Origin: an uncultured Pseudomonadota bacterium
GTDB lineage: Bacteria; Pseudomonadota; Alphaproteobacteria; Rs-D84
DNA: 10,421 nt
NCBI GenBank assembly: GCA_947165335.1
Contig: CAMVAB010000024.1
Span: 1 to 10,421, forward strand
Direction: 5' to 3'
Below the pieces are notes generated by a model that ran no database searches, was not told where the DNA came from, and saw nothing but the letters and a program-made list of their open reading frames with translations. Position 1 is the first letter of the stretch. The number at the start of each line of letters is the position of its first letter. The translations under genes were made by a program, and so were the position numbers. This document shows, piece by piece, positions 5,884 through 10,421 of the stretch.

Positions 5884-5910
5884 CTTGTCAGGCAAAAACC
5901 TGAATACAAG
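5884..5910 (+). promoter_or_regulatory. Hairpin at the 5' end of the outer-membrane protein mRNA
   Basis: CTTGT (5884-5888) pairs with ACAAG (5906-5910), and CAGG (5889-5892) pairs with CCTG (5899-5902). The loop is CAAAAA, with an AAT bulge on one side. It lies at or just after the predicted start site and before the AAAGGA ribosome binding site at 5923-5928. By analogy with the ompA leader it may stabilise the mRNA. Confidence 0.4.
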
Positions 5911-5934
5911 TTTAACAGAGAGAAAGGATAAAAC

Positions 5935-6783
5935 ATGAAAAAATTAGCTTTAACTTCTTTATTGGCTGTATTCGCTGTATCTGGCGCACACGCTGCAAAC
6001 GTAATCGATGGCAACCCATTGTATTTACCGGGTGCTGGTCATTTTTATAGCGTATCCACATTGGGATCGCATACAGAAGGAACACCATATCTTTTGGGCG
6101 AAGAATTTGGTTATGGTATCACAAATAAATTGGCCGTGGAAGTAAGTACAGCTTTGTGGGAAAATAAAGCATTTGATGTATTTGCATGGGATAATGTGGC
6201 ATTGAAAGCAACATATCGTGCATTAGATTTGGGTGCATGGAAATTAGATTTGGTTGGTGCTTATGAAGCTGGCTCAGATGCTATCGGAGGTGGTGGTTTA
6301 TATGTTCATAATAATAAAAACCCTCATTTGAATAAATGGTTTGATAAAGATTTCACAGGATACACTTGGACAGCAGGAGTTCGTGGTGGTTATACAACAT
6401 CAACATGGACATTAGCAGGTCATGCAATGTTTAATTATTTGAATTCCGAAACCTTTAATTGGGGTGATAAAGGAACACGTGTTTGGGAACTTGGTTTAGA
6501 TGCCCAATATGTACTTGATTCTCATTGGAGCCTTTTGGCAGGTGTTGAATACACAGGTATCACACAAGACCATGTAGCATACGATGATGTTGAAGACCCA
6601 AATAAAACTAAAAACGCTGGTAGTTGGTATGGTGAATTTGGTGTAAACTATAACATCGATGCGACAAAATTCGTTGGTGTATATGTGTCTGCCGATATGG
6701 ACCATGATGGCGGTCATGATCATGATGAATGGCATGTTGAAAAAGGATTTGGTTTCGGTGCTAAATTTGGTATCGATTTCTAA
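5935..6783 (+). CDS. Secreted outer-membrane beta-barrel protein, family not recognised
   Basis: The 282-residue product begins with a classical Sec signal peptide, MKKLALTSLLAVFAVSGAHA, probably cleaved after AHA at 20. The mature part is rich in aromatic and glycine residues in alternating strand-like runs, for example WTAGVRGGYTT, WELGLDAQYVL, LLAGVEYTGIT and WYGEFGVNYNI. It ends in GFGFGAKFGIDF with a terminal phenylalanine, the usual C-terminal signal for BAM-mediated insertion. A small porin-like or OmpW/OmpA-like barrel of roughly 10-12 strands fits the length, but I cannot name the family. Residues 254-268 form an unusual His/Asp-rich stretch (DMDHDGGHDHDEWHV) just before the last strand, probably in an outer loop. 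The ATG follows AAAGGA at a good distance. It has its own promoter and terminator, so it is likely expressed alone and perhaps strongly. Confidence 0.85.
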   Translation: MKKLALTSLLAVFAVSGAHAANVIDGNPLYLPGAGHFYSVSTLGSHTEGTPYLLGEEFGYGITNKLAVEVSTALWENKAFDVFAWDNVALKATYRALDLGAWKLDLVGAYEAGSDAIGGGGLYVHNNKNPHLNKWFDKDFTGYTWTAGVRGGYTTSTWTLAGHAMFNYLNSETFNWGDKGTRVWELGLDAQYVLDSHWSLLAGVEYTGITQDHVAYDDVEDPNKTKNAGSWYGEFGVNYNIDATKFVGVYVSADMDHDGGHDHDEWHVEKGFGFGAKFGIDF

Positions 6784-6804
6784 TCCAAACCATCAAAAAC
6801 AATT

Positions 6805-6834
6805 AAAAATCTGGCCGTTTGGCCAGATTTTTTT
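6805..6834 (+). terminator. Intrinsic terminator of the outer-membrane protein gene
   Basis: AAAAATCTGGCC (6805-6816) pairs with GGCCAGATTTTT (6821-6832) around a GTTT loop, with T continuing to 6834. It lies 21 bp after the stop. The top of the hairpin, GCC-GTTT-GGC, is the same as in the acpP terminator. Confidence 0.94.
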
Positions 6835-6906
6835 ATTGTCAACAGCCTTTTTCTCTGAAAGCATAGATTTTTAGCGGTTTTTTAAGAAAAAGTTAAGATA
6901 TTTTGC

Positions 6907-6934
6907 TTGACAATTTGCCTTGCCAGGTTATAAT
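6907..6934 (+). promoter_or_regulatory. Strong promoter of the str operon
   Basis: Both hexamers are perfect consensus: TTGACA at 6907-6912 and TATAAT at 6929-6934, with a 16-bp spacer. The A/T-rich tract at 6886-6904 just upstream (AGAAAAAGTTAAGATATTTT region) could act as an UP element. Transcription would begin near 6941, about 140 nt before rpsL. A very strong promoter fits ribosomal protein and elongation factor genes. Confidence 0.85.
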
Positions 6935-6940
6935 ATCTGT

Positions 6941-7083
6941 GCTTTCCGTGTAATGAAGGAAAGTAAGAAGTACAGAAATCTGCATTTTTGCAGGACTTAT
7001 AATCACGCTTTGGCGTTTGAGATAAGGCTGCAGTGCGGTTTCGCATGGTTAAAAAAAGAGAATAAAAACAAAGAGAAATTTTA
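6941..7083 (+). promoter_or_regulatory. Structured 5' leader of rpsL
   Basis: The untranslated leader of about 140 nt contains four short hairpins in series: CTTTCC/GGAAAG (6942-6963), CTGCA/TGCAG (6980-6993), ACGC/GCGT (7005-7016) and GTGCG/CGCAT (7033-7046). An A-rich single-stranded stretch with a weak GAGAAA ribosome binding site follows. No T-run follows any stem, so attenuation is not evident. It may be involved in translational autoregulation or mRNA stability. Confidence 0.45.
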
Positions 7084-7455
7084 ATGCCAACAGTAAATCA
7101 ACTGATTCGGAAACCACGTAGAAAAGTTGCAGTTAAATCAACTGCTCCTGATATGATGTCGAATCCTCAAAAACGCGGTGTTTGCACACGTGTTTATACA
7201 ACGACTCCTAAAAAACCTAACTCTGCTCAACGTAAAGTTGCGCGTGTTAAGTTGGCTAATGGTCACGAAGTAACTGCTTACATTCCAGGCGAAGGTCACA
7301 ATTTGCAGGAACACAGCGTTGTTATGATTCGTGGTGGTCGTGTAAAGGATTTGCCTGGTGTAAAATATCACATTATCCGTGGTGTCCTTGATACAAAAGG
7401 CGTCGAAAGCAGAAAACAAGGTCGTTCTCTGTATGGCGCAAAAAGCGGAAAATAA
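7084..7455 (+). CDS. rpsL: 30S ribosomal protein S12
   Basis: This 123-residue protein has the typical S12 length. S12 lies at the 30S decoding centre and helps monitor codon-anticodon pairing. Conserved blocks are MPTVNQLIRKPR, QKRGVCTRVYTTTPKKPNSAQRKVARVKL, PGEGHNLQEHSV and IRGGRVKDLPGVKYHIIRG. The two lysines tied to streptomycin resistance when changed, Lys43 in TPKKPNSA and the lysine in GRVKDLPG, are the common forms, so no rpsL-type resistance is expected. The aspartate of VKDLPG, a known methylthiolation site in some bacteria, is present. Basic composition and the downstream rpsG-fusA-tuf order confirm identity. The start is fixed by the conserved N-terminus although the ribosome binding site (GAGAAA, 7073-7078) is weak. 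A long leader precedes it. Confidence 0.98.
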   Translation: MPTVNQLIRKPRRKVAVKSTAPDMMSNPQKRGVCTRVYTTTPKKPNSAQRKVARVKLANGHEVTAYIPGEGHNLQEHSVVMIRGGRVKDLPGVKYHIIRGVLDTKGVESRKQGRSLYGAKSGK

Positions 7456-7482
7456 TACACATCTAAAATTGGTGTGAGTAAT

Positions 7483-7494
7483 TTGGGAAACCAA
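7483..7494 (+). promoter_or_regulatory. GAAA-tetraloop hairpin between rpsL and rpsG
   Basis: TTGG (7483-7486) pairs with CCAA (7491-7494) around GAAA, extendable by one U-G pair. A looser ACAC/GTGT pairing lies just before it (7457-7475). In E. coli S7 represses its operon by binding the rpsL-rpsG intercistronic region; this could be the equivalent site, but the stem is short. Confidence 0.3.
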
Positions 7495-7520
7495 GTGAAG
7501 AAACTAAAAGGAAAATAAAT

Positions 7521-7994
7521 ATGTCAAGACGTAAAGCTGCAACAAAACGTGAAATCTTGCCAGATTCAAAATATCATAATCTGGTTGTTGCAAAATGTAT
7601 TAATGTTGTTATGTGGGATGGTAAAAAAGAAGTTGCTGAAAACATAGTTTATGGTGCAATGGAAAAATTGAAAACTATCGCAAAAGATAAAGATGAATTA
7701 ACAACTTTCTTAGAAGCTGTTGATGCTTTGAAACCATCTGTTGAAGTAAAAGGTCGTCGTGTTGGTGGTGCAACTTACCAGGTTCCAGTAGAAGTTCGTC
7801 CAGTACGTCAACAAACGCTGGCATTGCGTTGGTTGGTTATGTTCGCAAGAAAACGTGGCGAACGTTCTATGGAAGAAAGATTGTTTGCAGAATTGCGTGA
7901 TGCATTGAATGGTCAAGGTGGCGCATTCAAAAAGAAATTAGATACCCACAGAATGGCAGAAGCGAACAAAGCGTTTGCTCACTTCCGTTGGTAA
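7521..7994 (+). CDS. rpsG: 30S ribosomal protein S7
   Basis: At 157 residues this matches the usual S7 length. S7 binds the 3' major domain of 16S rRNA, starts assembly of the 30S head and lies near the mRNA exit and E site. Conserved segments include the MSRRKAATKREI start, KCINVVMWDGKKEVAENIVYGA, VEVKGRRVGGATYQVPVEVRP with the beta-hairpin, RQQTLALRWLV and the C-terminal HRMAEANKAFAHFRW. It lies 65 bp after rpsL, and AAAGGAAAA at 7507-7515 gives a good ribosome binding site. fusA follows 29 bp later. In E. coli S7 represses its own operon, and a small hairpin in the preceding gap could play that role here. Identity is certain. Confidence 0.98.
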   Translation: MSRRKAATKREILPDSKYHNLVVAKCINVVMWDGKKEVAENIVYGAMEKLKTIAKDKDELTTFLEAVDALKPSVEVKGRRVGGATYQVPVEVRPVRQQTLALRWLVMFARKRGERSMEERLFAELRDALNGQGGAFKKKLDTHRMAEANKAFAHFRW

Positions 7995-8023
7995 TATATA
8001 TATAAAGAATAAGGAAAGACAAA

Positions 8024-10105
8024 ATGTCAGTTGGAAAAACCGCATCTTTGGATATGTACCGCAATATTGGGATTATGGCCCATATTGACGCTGGTAAAAC
8101 AACTACGTCTGAACGTATTTTGTTCTATACTGGTAAAACATATAAAATTGGTGAAGTGCACGATGGTGCTGCTACTATGGACTGGATGGTTCAAGAACAA
8201 GAACGTGGTATTACAATTACTTCTGCTGCGACAACTTGTTTCTGGCGTGACCATCGTATCAATTTGATTGATACGCCGGGCCACGTTGACTTCACTATGG
8301 AAGTGGAACGTTCATTACGTGTTTTGGACGGTGCTGTGGCTGTGTTCGAATCTGTGTCTGGTGTACAACCACAAACAGAAACAGTATGGCGTCAGGCTGA
8401 TCGTTACAATGTTCCGCGTATTTGCTTTATTAACAAAATGGACAGAACAGGGGCTAATTTCTTCCGTTGTGTTGAAATGATACGTGAAAGATTAGGTGCT
8501 AATCCATTGGTTGTTAATTTCCCAATCGGTCAAGAACAAGATTTCAAAGGCGTTGTTGACGTTGTTGAAATGAAAGGTATTATTTGGGAAGATGAAAATG
8601 GTTCACATCCTAAAACAGAACCAATCCCAGACGATTTGAAAGAAAAAGCAGAAGAATTGCACAACAAATTAATTGAAGAAGTTGTCACATTAGACGATAC
8701 AATCATGGAAGAATATATGGAAGGCAAAGTTCCAGATGTTGCGACAATCAAAAAATTGTTACGCAAAGGAACAATTGCTCAAAATTTCGTTCCAGTGTTG
8801 TGTGGAACTGCATTTAAGAATAAAGGTGTTCAACCATTGTTGGACGCTATCGTAGATTACTTGCCATCCCCATTGGATATTCCTGCTATTAAAGGAACAA
8901 AGATGGATGGTGAAACAGAAGCAGAACGTCATGCTGATCCAAAAGAACCATTCAGCGCTTTGGCATTTAAAGTTGCTAATGACCCATTCGTTGGAAACTT
9001 GATGTTCATCCGTATTTATTCCGGTAAATTAACTTCTGGTTCTTATATCTATAACTCTAACCGTGATAAACGTGAACGTGTTGGACGTATGTTGTTGATG
9101 CACGCTAACGCACGTGAAGAAATAAAAGAAGCATCTGCAGGTGATATTATCACTTTGGTTGGTATGAAAGAAACTATCACAGGTGATACACTTTGCGACG
9201 AAGCTAACCCAATTATTTTGGAATCTATACATGTTCCAGAACCTGTTATTTCTATCGCAGTTGAACCAAAAACAAAAGCAGATATCGAAAAGATGTCTTT
9301 GGGCTTACAAGCTTTGGCCAAAGAAGACCCTTCTTTCCGCGTATCTGTTGACGAAGAATCTGGTCAAACAATTTTGGCTGGTGTTGGTGAATTGCATTTG
9401 GAAATTTTGGTCGATAGATTATTACGTGAATTCAAAGTCGATGTCAATGTCGGTGAACCACGTATTGCATATCGTGAAACCTTCCGTAAACCTGTATTAG
9501 AAGAATACACACACAAGAAACAGTCTGGTGGTTCCGGTCAGTATGCCCAGGTTAAAATCCAATTTGAACCATTAGAACCGGGCGCAGGTTATGAATTTGA
9601 AAACAAGATTGTTGGTGGTGCAATTCCAAAAGAATACATCCCAGGTGTAGAAAAAGGTTTAAAGATAGCTCAACAAACAGGTGTTTTGATTGGCTATCCA
9701 ACAGTAGATTTCAAGGCCACATTAGTAGATGGTAAATATCACGAAGTTGACTCTAATGTGTTGTGTTTTGAAATTGCGGCGCGTGCTTGCTTCCGCGAAG
9801 CGATGAAGAAAGCTGCTCCAAAATTATTGGAACCGATTATGAAGCTTTCGGTTAATACACCGGAAGAATACGTCGGTGACATTATAGGCGACCTGAACAG
9901 TCGTCGCGGACAAATCAACGGTATCGAAACCAGATTCGGCAGCCAGTTAATCACTGCGTATGTCCCACTGGCGAATTTGTTCGGGTATGTCAAAACATTG
10001 CGTTCTTTGTCACAAGGTCGTGCAAATCCATATATGGAATTGTCACACTATGATGAAGTTCCACAAAATGTTGCTGACGAAGTTATAAAGAAAATGACAA
10101 AATAA
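8024..10105 (+). CDS. fusA: Elongation factor G
   Basis: The 693-residue length is standard for EF-G, the GTPase that drives ribosomal translocation and, with RRF, ribosome recycling. GTPase motifs are G1 AHIDAGKT (19-26), switch I/G2 around RGITITSAAT (61-70), G3 DTPGH (83-87) and G4 NKMD (137-140). Later domains carry typical EF-G blocks: PFSALAFKVANDPFVGNL (domain II), EDPSFRVSVDEESGQTILAGVGELHLEI (domain III, quoted here by family landmark), KKQSGGSGQYAQVKI (domain IV) and the C-terminal PYMELSHYDEVPQNVADEVI. No frameshift or missing motif was seen. The ATG has AAGGAAAG at 8011-8018 upstream. It is the third gene of the str operon, and tuf begins 38 bp downstream. The single-copy, canonical position argues for the housekeeping EF-G rather than a duplicate. 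Confidence 0.98.
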   Translation: MSVGKTASLDMYRNIGIMAHIDAGKTTTSERILFYTGKTYKIGEVHDGAATMDWMVQEQERGITITSAATTCFWRDHRINLIDTPGHVDFTMEVERSLRVLDGAVAVFESVSGVQPQTETVWRQADRYNVPRICFINKMDRTGANFFRCVEMIRERLGANPLVVNFPIGQEQDFKGVVDVVEMKGIIWEDENGSHPKTEPIPDDLKEKAEELHNKLIEEVVTLDDTIMEEYMEGKVPDVATIKKLLRKGTIAQNFVPVLCGTAFKNKGVQPLLDAIVDYLPSPLDIPAIKGTKMDGETEAERHADPKEPFSALAFKVANDPFVGNLMFIRIYSGKLTSGSYIYNSNRDKRERVGRMLLMHANAREEIKEASAGDIITLVGMKETITGDTLCDEANPIILESIHVPEPVISIAVEPKTKADIEKMSLGLQALAKEDPSFRVSVDEESGQTILAGVGELHLEILVDRLLREFKVDVNVGEPRIAYRETFRKPVLEEYTHKKQSGGSGQYAQVKIQFEPLEPGAGYEFENKIVGGAIPKEYIPGVEKGLKIAQQTGVLIGYPTVDFKATLVDGKYHEVDSNVLCFEIAARACFREAMKKAAPKLLEPIMKLSVNTPEEYVGDIIGDLNSRRGQINGIETRFGSQLITAYVPLANLFGYVKTLRSLSQGRANPYMELSHYDEVPQNVADEVIKKMTK

Positions 10106-10143
10106 GATTACAAACTAATAACTAACAGCCTAAGGAGAAAACT

Positions 10144-10421
10144 ATGGCAAAAGAAAAGTATGTAAGAACAAAACCACACGTCAATATTGGTACAATTGGT
10201 CACGTTGACCACGGTAAAACAACATTGACTGCTGCAATTGTTCACTACTATGGCGTTGGTATCGACGCACAAAAAGGTGTTGACCAAATTGATAATGCAC
10301 CAGAAGAAAAAGCTCGCGGTATAACTATTAATACTGCACACGTTGAATATGAAACAGCAAATCGTCACTATGCTCACGTTGACTGCCCAGGCCACGCTGA
10401 CTATGTTAAAAACATGATCAC
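10144..10421 (+). CDS. tuf: Elongation factor Tu, N-terminal part, 3' truncated by window edge
   Basis: The first 92 codons are present. EF-Tu delivers aminoacyl-tRNA to the ribosome in its GTP form. The N-terminus MAKEKYVRTKPHVNIGTIGHVDHGKTTLTAA contains the P-loop GHVDHGKT, followed by DNAPEEKARGITINTAHVEYET (switch I, with the key threonine) and DCPGH (G3). AAGGAG at 10132-10137 is the strongest ribosome binding site in the operon, consistent with high EF-Tu output. The stretch between P-loop and switch I (HYYGVGIDAQKGVDQI) differs from the usual enterobacterial wording, but the length is normal. The remaining domains lie beyond the window. Confidence 0.97.
   Translation, partial: MAKEKYVRTKPHVNIGTIGHVDHGKTTLTAAIVHYYGVGIDAQKGVDQIDNAPEEKARGITINTAHVEYETANRHYAHVDCPGHADYVKNMI

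Noticed and set aside
7138..7494. 118-residue minus-strand frame opposite rpsL
   Set aside because: It is a composition shadow of a conserved ribosomal gene with no start signal. The same applies to the frames opposite lepA, acpP, fabF, rpsG, fusA and tuf.

Overview
The window looks like a piece of the chromosome of an AT-rich alphaproteobacterium. I infer this from the str operon order rpsL-rpsG-fusA-tuf, from the acpP-fabF-(insert)-mltG order typical of alphaproteobacterial fatty acid loci, and from an outer-membrane barrel protein. A small or host-associated genome is plausible from the base composition, but I cannot name a genus. Every recognised gene is on the + strand.

Layout: (a) 1-1529 holds the C-terminal part of translation GTPase LepA, followed 17 bp later by a tyrosine-recombinase-like protein that keeps the integrase fold but has lost the recognisable catalytic residues. 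(b) 1554-1954 is acpP with its own consensus promoter and a strong intrinsic terminator. (c) 1961-4568 is a probable fabF transcription unit: fabF, an unrecognised 215-residue protein, tRNA-Pro(CGG), a Nudix hydrolase and tRNA-Pro(GGG), closed by a long hairpin. The Nudix stop codon lies inside the second tRNA. (d) 4569-4764 has no gene. It contains an imperfect palindrome and a 14-nt copy of the tRNA-Pro(GGG) 3' end, which resembles an attachment-site or element scar. (e) 4765-5775 is mltG, possibly expressed from a leaderless mRNA. (f) 5852-6834 is a single-gene unit for a secreted outer-membrane beta-barrel protein, with a promoter, a 5'-UTR hairpin and a terminator. (g) 6907-10421 is the str operon, with a perfect-consensus promoter, a roughly 140-nt structured leader, rpsL, rpsG, fusA and the start of tuf, which is cut by the window end.

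Most of the window is core biology: translation (LepA, S12, S7, EF-G, EF-Tu, two proline tRNAs), fatty acid synthesis (AcpP, FabF) and cell-wall assembly (MltG). The less ordinary parts are the catalytically empty integrase behind lepA, the tRNA/Nudix/tRNA arrangement with its CDS-tRNA overlap, and the palindromic, att-like DNA after the second tRNA. I saw no CRISPR array, intact transposon, toxin-antitoxin pair or complete defence system.
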